From the NCBI RefSeq assembly GCF_008933155.1, contig NZ_WBVP01000005.1, positions 124,001-188,000 on the forward strand: a stretch of 64,000 bases of DNA, given 5' to 3'. Positions 34,311 to 43,481 of this stretch are shown one piece after another; position 1 is the stretch's first letter, and the number at the start of each line of letters is the position of its first letter. Below the pieces are notes generated by a model that worked only from the letters and a program-made list of their open reading frames with translations, was not told where the DNA came from and made no database searches. Source of the stretch: Aliivibrio finisterrensis. Lineage in GTDB: Bacteria > Pseudomonadota > Gammaproteobacteria > Enterobacterales > Vibrionaceae. A program made the position numbers and the translations under genes.

Positions 34311-35447
34311 ATGTCTATTACAGTAAATACTAACGTATCAGCAATGACTGCACAGCGTTACTTAAACAGCGCAACATCTGACGTTAACCAATCAATGGAG
34401 CGTCTGTCTTCTGGTAGCAAAATCAACAGTGCTAAAGATGATGCAGCTGGCCTACAAATCTCTAACCGTCTAAACACGCAAACTCGTGGTCTAGACGTAG
34501 CGGTTCGTAACGCAAACGATGGTATCTCTATGATGCAAACTGCTGAAGGCGCAATGAAAGAGACTTCAAACATCCTTTCTCGTGTACGTGACCTAGCACT
34601 GCAATCGTCAAATGGTTCAAACACAGACGCTGACCGTAGCGCGATCCAACAAGAAGTAACGGCTCTTTCTGATGAAATGAACCGTATCGCAGAAACAACT
34701 TCTTTTGGTGGTACACGCCTACTTAACGGTAACTTCGGTACTAAATCTTTCCAAGTTGGTGCTGATTCTGGTGAAGCGGTAATGCTTACACTGAACAACC
34801 TACGTGCTGACGAAGCAAACATGGGTGGCCAATCTTTCACAGCGAAAGAAGGTGTTGCTGCGGGTTGGACTGCTGGTAAAGATGCAGAAATGACAATTTC
34901 TTTCACAGACAAGTCTGGTGAAGAACAATCTGTATCAATCACAGCTAAAGCTGGTGACGATATTGAAGAAGTAGCAACTTACATCAACGGCCAAACTGAT
35001 AAAGTTAGCGCTTCTGTTGGTGAAGATGGCAAACTGCAAGTATTTGCAGCTAAAGGCACAATCGAAGGCGAAATCGAATTCTCTGGTGCTCTAGCTAACG
35101 AAACTGGTATGTCTGACGCTGTTCAAGCTCAAAAAACAGTTGGTAACATCGACGTTACAACGGTAGCTGGTTCTCAAGACGCAGTAGCAGTTGTTGATGC
35201 AGCAATGAAATTTGTTGATAGCCACCGCTCTGAGCTAGGTGCTGCTCAAAACCGTATGGGTCATACAATCAACAACTTAGACAACATTAACGAAAACGTT
35301 TCTGCTGCTAAGAGCCAAATCAAAGACGTTGATTTCGCGAAAGAAACAACTGAAATGACTAAAGCTCAAATCCTACAGCAAGCAAGCTCTTCTATCTTAG
35401 CTCAAGCTAAGCAAGCGCCAAACGCTGCTCTAGGTCTATTACGTTAA
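34311..35447 (+). CDS. flaE: Flagellin FlaE
   Basis: This is a filament subunit of 378 aa with standard D0/D1 ends: [19 protein letters not shown] at the start and [12 protein letters not shown] at the end. It differs from the others at [26 protein letters not shown] in the N-terminal D1 and [27 protein letters not shown] in the C-terminal D1. Its codon bias is among the strongest of the set, suggesting abundant product. AGGAGA is the ribosome-binding site. Two hairpins follow it, the second a good terminator. Confidence 0.92.
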   Translation: MSITVNTNVSAMTAQRYLNSATSDVNQSMERLSSGSKINSAKDDAAGLQISNRLNTQTRGLDVAVRNANDGISMMQTAEGAMKETSNILSRVRDLALQSSNGSNTDADRSAIQQEVTALSDEMNRIAETTSFGGTRLLNGNFGTKSFQVGADSGEAVMLTLNNLRADEANMGGQSFTAKEGVAAGWTAGKDAEMTISFTDKSGEEQSVSITAKAGDDIEEVATYINGQTDKVSASVGEDGKLQVFAAKGTIEGEIEFSGALANETGMSDAVQAQKTVGNIDVTTVAGSQDAVAVVDAAMKFVDSHRSELGAAQNRMGHTINNLDNINENVSAAKSQIKDVDFAKETTEMTKAQILQQASSSILAQAKQAPNAALGLLR

Positions 35448-35475
35448 TCCACTCGATTAATTGATAATACTTAAA

Positions 35476-35551
35476 TAGGTAGGTGGGCGGCTTCATCGTC
35501 AACCCACTTACTTAAATATGACAGCCGGGCCGCTCTCCTGCTGTCTTTTTT
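35476..35551 (+). terminator. flaE 3' stem-loop and terminator
   Basis: TAGGTAGGTGGG/CCCACTTACTTA (35476-35514, two G-U pairs) is followed by GACAGC/GCTGTC (35520-35545) with six T. The second is the terminator. The first could stabilise the flagellin message. Confidence 0.8.
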
Positions 35552-35571
35552 CGTATTAGGAGGAAAATACT

Positions 35572-35991
35572 ATGAATCCATCATCTGTATCTTCATCAAT
35601 CCTGCCCTCTCCATCCTCAAATAACGGCACGCAAATTGCTAGTTCTAATGTGCAGCCAACATTATCTGTTAATGCCCCAAATAAAACAGCAAAAACTGAA
35701 CCGTCAGAAGCAATGACGCAAAGCCAAGCTATCGTGATAGAAGCAGAGCAAAAGCTTGAAACGAAAAAGAAAGAAGAACTTTATCAAGCAGTAAAAGAGC
35801 TGAATGAATACGTTAAAAGCATGGATCGAGGATTATCATTTCATCTAGATGAAGAATCAGGGCGGCAGGTTATTACCGTTATAGAGGTTAGCTCTGGTGA
35901 TATCATCCGTCAGATCCCCGATGAAAAAATGTTGCAAGTTGCTAGAGAATTAGCTGCCAGTGCGTCTGGATTAATAGCTGAGAAGATATAA
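35572..35991 (+). CDS. flaG: FlaG family protein
   Basis: FlaG affects filament length in other bacteria; its exact role in vibrios is unclear. The product has 139 aa. The first ~60 residues are Ser/Pro/Asn-rich and probably disordered. The conserved FlaG domain (about 70-139) contains ELNEYVKSMDRGLSFHLDEESGRQVITVIEVSSGDIIRQIP. TAGGAGG is the ribosome-binding site. It heads the flaG-fliD-flaI-fliS group, only about 20 bases after the flaE terminator, so its promoter may lie within or before that terminator. Confidence 0.92.
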   Translation: MNPSSVSSSILPSPSSNNGTQIASSNVQPTLSVNAPNKTAKTEPSEAMTQSQAIVIEAEQKLETKKKEELYQAVKELNEYVKSMDRGLSFHLDEESGRQVITVIEVSSGDIIRQIPDEKMLQVARELAASASGLIAEKI

Positions 35992-36014
35992 TCGTTAATT
36001 GAGGAAAATGCTTC

Positions 36015-37982
36015 ATGAGTATGAGCCCGATGGGGATGGGTGGTGGCCTAGATATTAATTCTATGGTGAGCAAAATAGTTGAAAGCGAGCGCTTACCAAA
36101 GCAGCAACGCATCGACCGTGAACGTTCAGATATAGACATGAATATCAGTGGTTATGGCCGTCTGCAAGAATCGTTAGATACCATGAAAAATCTCATGTCG
36201 ACGTTTCGCCAAGAGGATACGTTTGCATCTCGAACTATTTCAAGCAGTGATGATGAAGTAGTCAGTGCGACGGCAACGCCAGAAGCCTTAGCGGGTCGAT
36301 ACACAATTGATGTTTTACAATTAGCTCAAGCTCAAAAACTAGCTTCATCGCCAATCCGTGATGATGCTAAATTTGGTCCAGGTAAATTAGATATTTCATT
36401 AGGCGATAAAGAATTCACCATTGAAATTATTGGTAAAAATAACAAAATCACCGATCTGTTAAGACAAATTAATGGCGCACCGTCTAACCCTGGTGTGCAA
36501 GCCTCTATCGTTAAGGACGATGGTGGGTCACGTCTTATTCTCGCCTCTGATAAACCAGGCGAAAGTCATAAAGTTAAAATTGAAGTCGATGCTGAATACA
36601 ATAATCAGCTGCATCGCCTTGCTTTTAATCCTAATTTTGATCCTACGGTATCAACAAAATTTGATATTCCAACCTTGCTTGAATATCAAAATGTACCAGA
36701 AATTGCCGCTCAGCAAGTGCAAGAGCCAATAACGGCACAAGAGGTTCCTGAATTAAGTGATAAAGAAAAATACGCGTACTTTAAGCCGCTTATTGATTAT
36801 GCCAATCGTGAATTAGCGCGAGAAGAAAAAGCGGCAAAAGAGATCATGCTTCAACAAGAAGCAACAGCTGCATTATCGACATTAGAAGACCCTACCGATC
36901 CAACATCGGGCATGTCAGGATGGAGTGAGCGCACAGCAGGTACCCTGCAAGCGGCATTGCCAAGTGAAGATGAAAAGATCGAGTTAGCTAAAGCCGCAAA
37001 GCAAGGCGATAAAGATGCAGCAGAAGCCTTAGCTGAAATCGGTCAAACGGCAGATGTTGTTTTTCAAGCTGCAGGCATTACTTATGAAGCACCTCAAGTC
37101 GCACCTAAAAAAGAATTGGTTGAAATAGCGAAAGAAAAAATTGAACAGCTACCGCCGACAATTAAAGAAATAGCAAAAGAAAAATTAGAACCGATTGAAA
37201 AAGTCGTAGCGGCAATTAAGCCTGAAGGCCCACGTAAACCGTTGTATTCTGGCCTTCAAGAAGTGCAAACAGCAAGCAGTGCAAAAGTAGTATTAGATGG
37301 CGTTGCTCGAATAAGCAGTGATACCAATGTGATTCAAGATGCGGTTCATGGCGTAGACATCACTTTAAAAGGTACGACAGCAGAAGCAAGTAAGCGTGTG
37401 GAGCTTGATGTGCAGTTTGATAGAGATGGCGTAAAAGCCGCGATTGAACAATTTGTTACTACCTATAATCAGTTTTACGAAACAACTCAAGCACTGAGTG
37501 GTTTTGACCCGGCAACTGGCCAAAGTGGTCCTCTTGCTGGTGATAGTGTTGTTCGATCTGCTGAATCTCGTTTGAAATCTGCTTTTGTGGCACCAGTCGA
37601 ATCAGCACCAAAAGATGTAAAAACACTTATTGAACTGGGTATTTCGACCACTCGTCAGGGGACGTTAGAAATAAACCATACGATGCTTGATCGACAATTG
37701 AATGAAAATTTTGCTCAATTGCATACATTTTTTGGTGGTTCGAAAGGTTTTGCTAAAAAAATTGAAGACGTAATTCAGAGTATGACAGGGGTAACAGGCC
37801 CAATTCGTACCAGAATGAATACGATGCGAGATCAAAATTACCGCTTAAATGACCAACAAGTGGATTTAGATCGTCGTATGGAGAGTTTACAAGAACGAAC
37901 TAGAAATAAGTTTGCCAATATGCAGGACGTTACTGGGAAAATGAAAGCTCAGTTGTCAGGAATGATGAACGCGTTAGGTTAA
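36015..37982 (+). CDS. fliD: Filament cap protein FliD
   Basis: FliD caps the filament tip and guides flagellin insertion. The product has 655 aa, longer than the ~470 aa enteric form. The N-terminal domain (about 1-120) has MGMGGGLDINSMVSKIVESERLPKQQRIDRE. The conserved C-terminal part starts near residue 420 (SSAKVVLDGVARISSDTN). Between about 205 and 420 is an Ala/Glu/Lys/Pro-rich insert (for example EIAKEKIEQLPP, EIAKEKLEPIEK). Long FliD proteins are usual in Vibrio. Confidence 0.95.
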   Translation: MSMSPMGMGGGLDINSMVSKIVESERLPKQQRIDRERSDIDMNISGYGRLQESLDTMKNLMSTFRQEDTFASRTISSSDDEVVSATATPEALAGRYTIDVLQLAQAQKLASSPIRDDAKFGPGKLDISLGDKEFTIEIIGKNNKITDLLRQINGAPSNPGVQASIVKDDGGSRLILASDKPGESHKVKIEVDAEYNNQLHRLAFNPNFDPTVSTKFDIPTLLEYQNVPEIAAQQVQEPITAQEVPELSDKEKYAYFKPLIDYANRELAREEKAAKEIMLQQEATAALSTLEDPTDPTSGMSGWSERTAGTLQAALPSEDEKIELAKAAKQGDKDAAEALAEIGQTADVVFQAAGITYEAPQVAPKKELVEIAKEKIEQLPPTIKEIAKEKLEPIEKVVAAIKPEGPRKPLYSGLQEVQTASSAKVVLDGVARISSDTNVIQDAVHGVDITLKGTTAEASKRVELDVQFDRDGVKAAIEQFVTTYNQFYETTQALSGFDPATGQSGPLAGDSVVRSAESRLKSAFVAPVESAPKDVKTLIELGISTTRQGTLEINHTMLDRQLNENFAQLHTFFGGSKGFAKKIEDVIQSMTGVTGPIRTRMNTMRDQNYRLNDQQVDLDRRMESLQERTRNKFANMQDVTGKMKAQLSGMMNALG

Positions 37983-38011
37983 TGAGTACCCGTGATGATT
38001 AGGTGTTTTCA

Positions 38012-38302
38012 ATGATATTAATACAGCAATTAGAAAAACTGGATCAAGAGTTACAAGGTTTATATCGTGAAGATGATATTAATTTTGAACAGTTGGCTAT
38101 ATTTTTATCAAATCGGGAACAACTTTTGCATCAGTGTATGCAAGTGTCAGAAATAGTGCATTCCACTGAATGGCAAAGCGCAATTGTAAGAACTCAATTG
38201 ATCGTTGATGAAATGAGTCAATTAGGACAGCAATTTGCTACAGATTATCAAAAATTGAATCATGGACAAAAGTCGGTTCAACTTTATAGAAAATTTCAAT
38301 AA
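38012..38302 (+). CDS. flaI: FlaI family protein (FliT-like position)
   Basis: This is a small helical protein of 96 aa in the place that Vibrio annotations call flaI, between fliD and fliS, where enterics have the FliD chaperone FliT. The start is ATG 38012 with AGGTG 6 bases upstream; an upstream in-frame GTG at 38003 is part of that site. Sequence features are a helical IQQLEKLDQELQGLYRED and no membrane segment. A chaperone role for FliD is an inference from position and shape. Confidence 0.8.
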   Translation: MILIQQLEKLDQELQGLYREDDINFEQLAIFLSNREQLLHQCMQVSEIVHSTEWQSAIVRTQLIVDEMSQLGQQFATDYQKLNHGQKSVQLYRKFQ

Positions 38303-38317
38303 TACTGAGGAAATACA

Positions 38318-38728
38318 ATGAGAGGTTCACTACAAGCATATAAGAAGGTATCAATTGATAGCCAATTAAGTGCTGCATCACCTCATAAGGTAATTCAAAT
38401 GCTAATGGCTGGCGCGATTGAGCGTTTAATCCAAGGTAAAGCAGCAATGCAGCAAGGTAATACTCCTGTAAAAGGCGAACGTCTTGGTAAAGCATTGGAT
38501 ATTGTGATCAGTTTACGTTCTTGCCTTTCAATGGATGATGGTGGTGACATTGCAAGTAATCTTGATTCTTTGTATGACTTCATGATCCGTCAGATCTCTC
38601 ATGCAAATCAAAATAACGATGGTCAAGCTATTGATGACGTTGTTGAGATGCTGCGTGAGATCAAATCAGCATGGGATCAAATTCCGGCAGAATTCCATAA
38701 CCTTACTGCAGACCAAGTTGGTATTTAA
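38318..38728 (+). CDS. fliS: Flagellin export chaperone FliS
   Basis: FliS binds the C-terminal D0 helix of flagellins in the cytoplasm and keeps them export-competent. The product has 136 aa. Family features are the N-terminal AYKKVSIDSQLSAASPHKVIQMLMAGAIERL and the later KGERLGKALDIVISLRSCL and SLDSLYDFMIRQI-like NLDSLYDFMIRQI. GAGGAAA is the ribosome-binding site. It is the last gene of the flaG group. All five flagellins in this window are potential clients. Confidence 0.95.
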   Translation: MRGSLQAYKKVSIDSQLSAASPHKVIQMLMAGAIERLIQGKAAMQQGNTPVKGERLGKALDIVISLRSCLSMDDGGDIASNLDSLYDFMIRQISHANQNNDGQAIDDVVEMLREIKSAWDQIPAEFHNLTADQVGI

Positions 38729-38816
38729 GTTCACTTCACGTAATTTGGTATAAAAGACAATTAGTTTTATTAATCAAGTTTATTTTTGATTTTTTATATT
38801 AACCTCTCATTTACAG

Positions 38817-38844
38817 TATGACTGTCGTTTTATTGGCAGTCATA
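38817..38844 (+). terminator. Possible terminator after fliS
   Basis: TATGACTG and CAGTCATA form an 8-bp stem. T-rich sequence (TTATTTTT) begins only 6 bases later, so termination would be weak. It lies between fliS and flrA, which should be separately transcribed. Confidence 0.5.
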
Positions 38845-38944
38845 GTTGCCTTATTTTTCTTATGCTATAAAATGGCGATATAATTTCGTTGCTGTTCAAT
38901 GAATAGGCCACTTAAATCAAAGAATTAAGGCACATAACACATCT

Positions 38945-40426
38945 ATGCAAGGTTTAGCAAAGACACTAATTATTGAAGATGACGAGCAAAACCGTCATAA
39001 CCTTAAGATCATTCTTGAGTTTATCGGTGAGCATTGTCATGCCATTTCGACTTCAGAACTGTCTACTTTTGATTGGAATGATCCTTGGAGTGCCTGTTTT
39101 TTAGGTAACGTGACAGATAGTTCACAAAAAGAACTAATCAAAAAATCCTTAATTACTAATAATCATATCCCTATTATTATGCTTACGGGCGCTGTATATG
39201 ATCTTGAGGATTTGACGAACTATGTTGGTGAATTAAATCAACCGGTGAATTACCCTCAATTGACAGATGCGTTACGTCATTGCCAAGAGTTTATGGGACG
39301 CCGTGGTTTAGGTGTACCTCAGCTTGGGCGTAAAATTACCTTATTCCGTAGCATGGTTGGGCAAAGTCCAGCGATCAGCACAGTTCGTCACTTAATTGAG
39401 CAAGTCTCTGGCACTGAAGCAAGTGTTCTTGTTTTAGGTGAGTCAGGTACGGGTAAAGAAGTCGTTGCACGAAATCTTCATTATCATTCACCGCGTCGTA
39501 AAGGCCCATTTGTGCCTGTAAACTGTGGTGCGATTCCACCAGACCTTCTTGAAAGTGAGTTGTTTGGTCATGAAAAAGGGGCTTTTACTGGTGCAATAAC
39601 AGCACGTAAAGGTCGTTTTGAACTGGCTCAAGGCGGTACGCTGTTCTTGGATGAAATCGGTGATATGCCGATGCCGATGCAAGTAAAACTATTGCGAGTA
39701 TTACAAGAGCGCTGTTTTGAACGTGTTGGTGGCAATCAAAGTATTAAAGCGGATGTACGTATTGTAGCAGCAACACATCGCAACCTTGATGAGATGATTG
39801 AGAAAGGAATTTTCCGTGAAGATCTCTATTATCGATTAAATGTGTTTCCAATCGAAATGCCTGCATTGCGTGAGCGAAAGCAAGATATTCCGCTATTATT
39901 ACAAGAATTGTTAACGAGAATGGAAGCGGAAGGCAGTGCTCGTGTACGTTTAACACCACGTGCTGTGAACTCGTTAATGGAGCATCATTGGCCGGGTAAT
40001 GTGCGTGAGCTAGCAAATCTAATTGAACGCTTAATGATTTTATTCCCTGGGGAATCGGTTGATGTGAATCACTTACCGACAAAGTACCGTTATAGTGATA
40101 TTCCGGAGTTCCAACCAGAGAATAACAATAAACAAAGTATTGAAGAGCAAGAACAAGCCGCACTAGCAGATATGTTTGCTAACTTTAGTGATGGCGGAGT
40201 TCTTCAAATGTCAAATCAAAACTTTGGTCCAACGTCAAATGATTTACCTGAAGACGGGTTAAATCTAAAGGAGATGTTGGCTGATGTAGAAGTTAATATG
40301 ATATGCCAAGCGCTTGAAGCGCAGGCAGGAGTTGTTGCTCGTGCTGCTGATATGTTAGGTATGCGTAGAACGACTTTAGTTGAGAAAATGCGTAAATATA
40401 ATCTAAGTAAAGATGATATGCGTTAA
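38945..40426 (+). CDS. flrA: Flagellar master regulator FlrA
   Basis: FlrA is the sigma-54-dependent activator at the top of the Vibrio flagellar hierarchy, 493 aa. The N-terminal FleQ-type domain (about 1-125) looks like a receiver but lacks a usable phospho-acceptor (ACFLGNVTDS at the usual site). The AAA+ domain has Walker A GESGTGKE (~165) and the sigma-54 contact loop GAFTGA (~213), and the C-terminal helix-turn-helix is near 460-485 (ARAADMLGMRRTTLVEKM). In V. cholerae FlrA is inhibited by c-di-GMP. The ribosome-binding site is weak. The gene ends in a terminator that contains the flrB promoter. Confidence 0.95.
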   Translation: MQGLAKTLIIEDDEQNRHNLKIILEFIGEHCHAISTSELSTFDWNDPWSACFLGNVTDSSQKELIKKSLITNNHIPIIMLTGAVYDLEDLTNYVGELNQPVNYPQLTDALRHCQEFMGRRGLGVPQLGRKITLFRSMVGQSPAISTVRHLIEQVSGTEASVLVLGESGTGKEVVARNLHYHSPRRKGPFVPVNCGAIPPDLLESELFGHEKGAFTGAITARKGRFELAQGGTLFLDEIGDMPMPMQVKLLRVLQERCFERVGGNQSIKADVRIVAATHRNLDEMIEKGIFREDLYYRLNVFPIEMPALRERKQDIPLLLQELLTRMEAEGSARVRLTPRAVNSLMEHHWPGNVRELANLIERLMILFPGESVDVNHLPTKYRYSDIPEFQPENNNKQSIEEQEQAALADMFANFSDGGVLQMSNQNFGPTSNDLPEDGLNLKEMLADVEVNMICQALEAQAGVVARAADMLGMRRTTLVEKMRKYNLSKDDMR

Positions 40427-40496
40427 GAATCTGTACTGACAAATAATTGACTCGTTAAAGATATTATTTTGATATAACTTGATGATTTAAAAAGAT

Positions 40497-40535
40497 AAAA
40501 AGGGCTGGCATGTTAAATGCATTAGCCCTTTTGTT
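40497..40535 (+). terminator. flrA terminator
   Basis: AAAAGGGCT and AGCCCTTTT form a 9-bp stem, with CAT/ATG inside, and T-rich sequence after. The loop and inner stem coincide with the sigma-54 promoter at 40505-40521. Confidence 0.85.
40505..40521 (+). promoter_or_regulatory. Sigma-54 promoter for flrBC, inside the flrA terminator
   Basis: CTGGCATGTTAAATGCA has exact GG-N10-GC spacing, with GG at 40507-40508 and GC at 40519-40520. Transcription would start near 40532, giving a leader of about 24 bases to flrB. flrBC is FlrA/sigma-54-dependent in V. cholerae. Confidence 0.75.
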
Positions 40536-40555
40536 GTTTTGGCGGGGATCAAATT

Positions 40556-41617
40556 ATGCAAGGTAACTCTGAGAGTGAGATCAATTCACTCCTTGGCACA
40601 GTAGAAGAACAAAATACACGTTATAAGCAAGTATTAGATGTTATGCCTGCGGGGGTAATATTGCTTGATACACAAGGCGTTGTATGTGAAGTAAACCCAG
40701 AAGCCATTAAGCTTCTTGGTACCCCATTATTAGGTGAACGTTGGTTTGAAGTCATTCAACGCTCATTTGATCCAAGAGAAGACGATGGGCATGAGATCTC
40801 ATTGCGTAATGGACGTAAAGTACGTTTAGCCATCTCAGCCTCAGAAACGGGCCAACTTATTCTTATTACCGATTTAACAGAAACCCGTTTACTACAATCA
40901 CGAGTAAGTGATTTACAGCGTTTATCATCGTTAGGAAAAATGGTTGCTTCCCTTGCTCATCAAGTAAGAACGCCACTTTCAAGTGCGATGCTTTATGCTT
41001 CAAACTTAGGTTCCCCCAATTTGCCCGCAGCAACACACAAACGTTTTCAAACCAAATTGGTTGATCGTTTACATGATCTCGAAAAACAAGTGAATGACAT
41101 GTTGTTGTTTGCTAAAGGTGGCGATAACAAGGTTGTTACATCATTTACGATTGAAGAGCTTGTTGCAGAATATCGTCCAATGGTAGAAACCGCTTTGCAA
41201 TCAAATCAAGTGGATTATCACTTAGAAGTAGAAGAGCAAGATACTTTATTAATGGGTAATGCCAACGCTATTGCCAGTGCCATTAGTAACTTGATTATGA
41301 ATGCGATACAAGCCATTGGAAAAGAATGCCAAATTGATGTTTTCTTTAGACCGGTTAACGGTTATTTGAAAATATCAGTACAAGACAATGGGCCAGGTAT
41401 CCCACTTGAATTACAAGATAAAATTATGGAACCATTTTTCACTACACGCTCTCAAGGCACGGGTCTTGGTTTGGCTGTAGTTCAAATGGTTTGTCGAGCA
41501 CATAAAGGACAACTTGAATTGTATTCAGAACCGGATGATGGTGCGTGCTTCACCATGTCTATTCCATTAACAGCAATCTACGTTGAATCCTCAACTCAAA
41601 CAGAATCTGGAGAATAA
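40556..41617 (+). CDS. flrB: Flagellar sensor kinase FlrB
   Basis: FlrB is a cytoplasmic histidine kinase that phosphorylates FlrC, 353 aa, with no membrane segment. The PAS-like domain (about 20-115) has VMPAGVILLDTQGVVCEVN. The dimerisation/phosphorylation domain has the acceptor His135 in LAHQVRTPLSSAM, and the ATPase domain has NLIMNAIQA (N box), DNGPGIP (G1), FFTTRSQGTGLGL (G2). GGGGATC is the ribosome-binding site. Its stop overlaps the flrC start. Confidence 0.95.
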   Translation: MQGNSESEINSLLGTVEEQNTRYKQVLDVMPAGVILLDTQGVVCEVNPEAIKLLGTPLLGERWFEVIQRSFDPREDDGHEISLRNGRKVRLAISASETGQLILITDLTETRLLQSRVSDLQRLSSLGKMVASLAHQVRTPLSSAMLYASNLGSPNLPAATHKRFQTKLVDRLHDLEKQVNDMLLFAKGGDNKVVTSFTIEELVAEYRPMVETALQSNQVDYHLEVEEQDTLLMGNANAIASAISNLIMNAIQAIGKECQIDVFFRPVNGYLKISVQDNGPGIPLELQDKIMEPFFTTRSQGTGLGLAVVQMVCRAHKGQLELYSEPDDGACFTMSIPLTAIYVESSTQTESGE

Positions 41618-41619
41618 TG

Positions 41620-43053
41620 ATGGCGCAAAGTAAAGTATTGATCGTAGAAGATGATGAAGGCCTACGCGAAGCCTTGATTGACACCTTAGAGTTAGCTGGT
41701 TACGAATGGGTAGAAGCGGATAGCGCAGAAACCGCGTTGCTTATTTTGAAAAAAGAACCTGTAGATATAGTTGTTTCTGATGTTCAAATGGCAGGAATAG
41801 GCGGTTTAGCATTGTTGCGTAGCATCAAACTAAATTGGCCTAATTTACCTGTTCTTCTAATGACAGCTTATGCCAATATTGAAGATGCGGTTTCTGCGAT
41901 GAAAGACGGCGCTATTGATTATATGGCGAAGCCATTTGCGCCAGAAGTTTTATTAAACATGGTGAGTCGTTATGCACCAGTTAAAAACGAGCAAACGGGA
42001 GATGCGATTGTTGCGGATGAAAAAAGTCTTAAACTACTTAAACTTGCAGATAAAGTAGCAAGAACGGATGCGAATGTAATGGTGCTTGGTCCAAGTGGTT
42101 CAGGCAAAGAAGTGATGTCTCGTTATATCCATAATAACTCACAGCGTAATGAAGGCCCATTTGTAGCGATTAACTGTGCTGCTATTCCAGACAATATGCT
42201 AGAAGCAACCCTATTTGGTTATGAGAAAGGCGCATTTACTGGCGCGGTTCAAGCGTGCCCGGGTAAGTTTGAGCAAGCTCAGGGCGGTACGATCTTATTG
42301 GATGAGATCAGTGAAATGGATCTTAATCTACAAGCTAAATTACTGCGCGTACTTCAAGAACGAGAAGTTGAGCGTTTAGGTGGCCGTAAGAGTATTAAGC
42401 TTGATGTCCGAATCTTGGCGACCAGTAACCGAGACTTAAAAAAATACGTAGAAGAAGGTAACTTCCGTGAAGATTTATATTACCGCTTAAACGTATTTCC
42501 AATTACATGGCCTGCGCTTAAAGAGCGTAAAGGTGATATCGCACCTATTGCTCTGCATCTTGTTGAACGTCATTGTCAAAAACAAGGGCTACCAGTACCA
42601 AGTTTTAGTGCGCAAGCAACCCAAAAGCTAGAAAGCTACCCTTGGCCTGGGAATGTACGTGAGCTAGATAACGTGGTTCAACGAGCATTGATTTTGGCAG
42701 AAGAACACCAAATTACAGCGGATGATATTTTATTAGAAGGCGTTGATTGGGAAGATGCACGAGGTTTACAACAAGTGGTTAGTGGTGAGGCGCCAACAAT
42801 TAAGCCAGAGCAACAAGCACCGTCAATAAATGACACAGTTGCAATGCCATTACCTGAAGACAGTGAGATTTTAATCGCATCTAGTGGGCTAGGTGGCGAA
42901 CTTCGCGAGCAAGAATTTATCATTATCCTTGAAACGATAAAAGCGTGTGATGGTAAACGAAAAGATGTCGCAGAAAAATTGGGCATTAGCCCACGAACAT
43001 TACGTTACAAATTAGCTAAGATGCGTGACGCTGGAATAGACATCCCATGTTAA
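41620..43053 (+). CDS. flrC: Sigma-54-dependent response regulator FlrC
   Basis: FlrC is activated by FlrB and turns on mid-class flagellar genes with sigma-54. The product has 477 aa from ATG 41620 (an ATG directly before it at 41617 overlaps the flrB stop; GGAG spacing favours 41620). The receiver domain has the acidic pocket VEDDEG and the acceptor aspartate in DIVVSDVQM (residue 54). The AAA+ domain has Walker A GPSGSGKE and the loop GAFTGA. The C-terminal helix-turn-helix is in RKDVAEKLGISPRTLRYKLAKM. flrBC precedes fliE. Confidence 0.96.
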   Translation: MAQSKVLIVEDDEGLREALIDTLELAGYEWVEADSAETALLILKKEPVDIVVSDVQMAGIGGLALLRSIKLNWPNLPVLLMTAYANIEDAVSAMKDGAIDYMAKPFAPEVLLNMVSRYAPVKNEQTGDAIVADEKSLKLLKLADKVARTDANVMVLGPSGSGKEVMSRYIHNNSQRNEGPFVAINCAAIPDNMLEATLFGYEKGAFTGAVQACPGKFEQAQGGTILLDEISEMDLNLQAKLLRVLQEREVERLGGRKSIKLDVRILATSNRDLKKYVEEGNFREDLYYRLNVFPITWPALKERKGDIAPIALHLVERHCQKQGLPVPSFSAQATQKLESYPWPGNVRELDNVVQRALILAEEHQITADDILLEGVDWEDARGLQQVVSGEAPTIKPEQQAPSINDTVAMPLPEDSEILIASSGLGGELREQEFIIILETIKACDGKRKDVAEKLGISPRTLRYKLAKMRDAGIDIPC

Positions 43054-43078
43054 AACAAGGGGTTACTATTTTGATATT

Positions 43079-43095
43079 TTGGTATGTAAATTGCT
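43079..43095 (+). promoter_or_regulatory. Sigma-54 promoter for fliEFGHIJ
   Basis: TTGGTATGTAAATTGCT has exact GG-N10-GC spacing, with TTGCT as the -12 element. It is 58 bases before the fliE ATG. Confidence 0.85.
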
Positions 43096-43152
43096 TTATA
43101 TACTTCGGGTCGTAAAATTAAGTCAATTAGTTGACTGGGTCGGAGAATAGAA

Positions 43153-43464
43153 ATGAAGATTGGTGGTTTACAGGACGAAATGCAAGCAATGATGCTTGAC
43201 GCGTCAAATACAACGCGTCCAGCAACAGGTAAGGAAGTCGGTGCGGACTTCAGTGCTATGTTTGCAAAAGCAGTAAATAACGTAAATGGGTTACAACAAG
43301 CCTCAAGTGATTTGGCTGTGCGTTTTGATCGAGGTGATGAAGGGGTCTCATTATCCGATGTAATGATTGCACGTAATAAATCAAGTGTTGCATTTGATGC
43401 CACAATACAAGTGCGTAATAAGCTTGTAGATGCTTATAAAGCACTCATGAATATGCCAGTATAA
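43153..43464 (+). CDS. fliE: MS ring-rod junction protein FliE
   Basis: FliE joins the MS ring to the proximal rod and is the first substrate exported. The product has 103 aa. The C-terminal half is conserved: GDEGVSLSDVMIARNKSSVAFDATIQVRNKLVDAYKALMNMPV. GGAG precedes the ATG with 8-base spacing. It is the first gene of the fliEFGHIJ unit. Confidence 0.95.
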   Translation: MKIGGLQDEMQAMMLDASNTTRPATGKEVGADFSAMFAKAVNNVNGLQQASSDLAVRFDRGDEGVSLSDVMIARNKSSVAFDATIQVRNKLVDAYKALMNMPV

Positions 43465-43481
43465 TTGCTAGGAATTAAAGC

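Noticed and set aside
34358-34942. Long minus-strand frames opposite flagellin, fliI and glyA genes
   Set aside because: They mirror the codon pattern of strongly biased genes and have no ribosome-binding sites. Opposite-strand frames are common in such genes.
35478-35491. GG-N10-GC after flaE as a flaG promoter
   Set aside because: The site falls in the stem of a transcript hairpin and has GCGGC in place of TTGC. The bases around it do not resemble the other sigma-54 sites.
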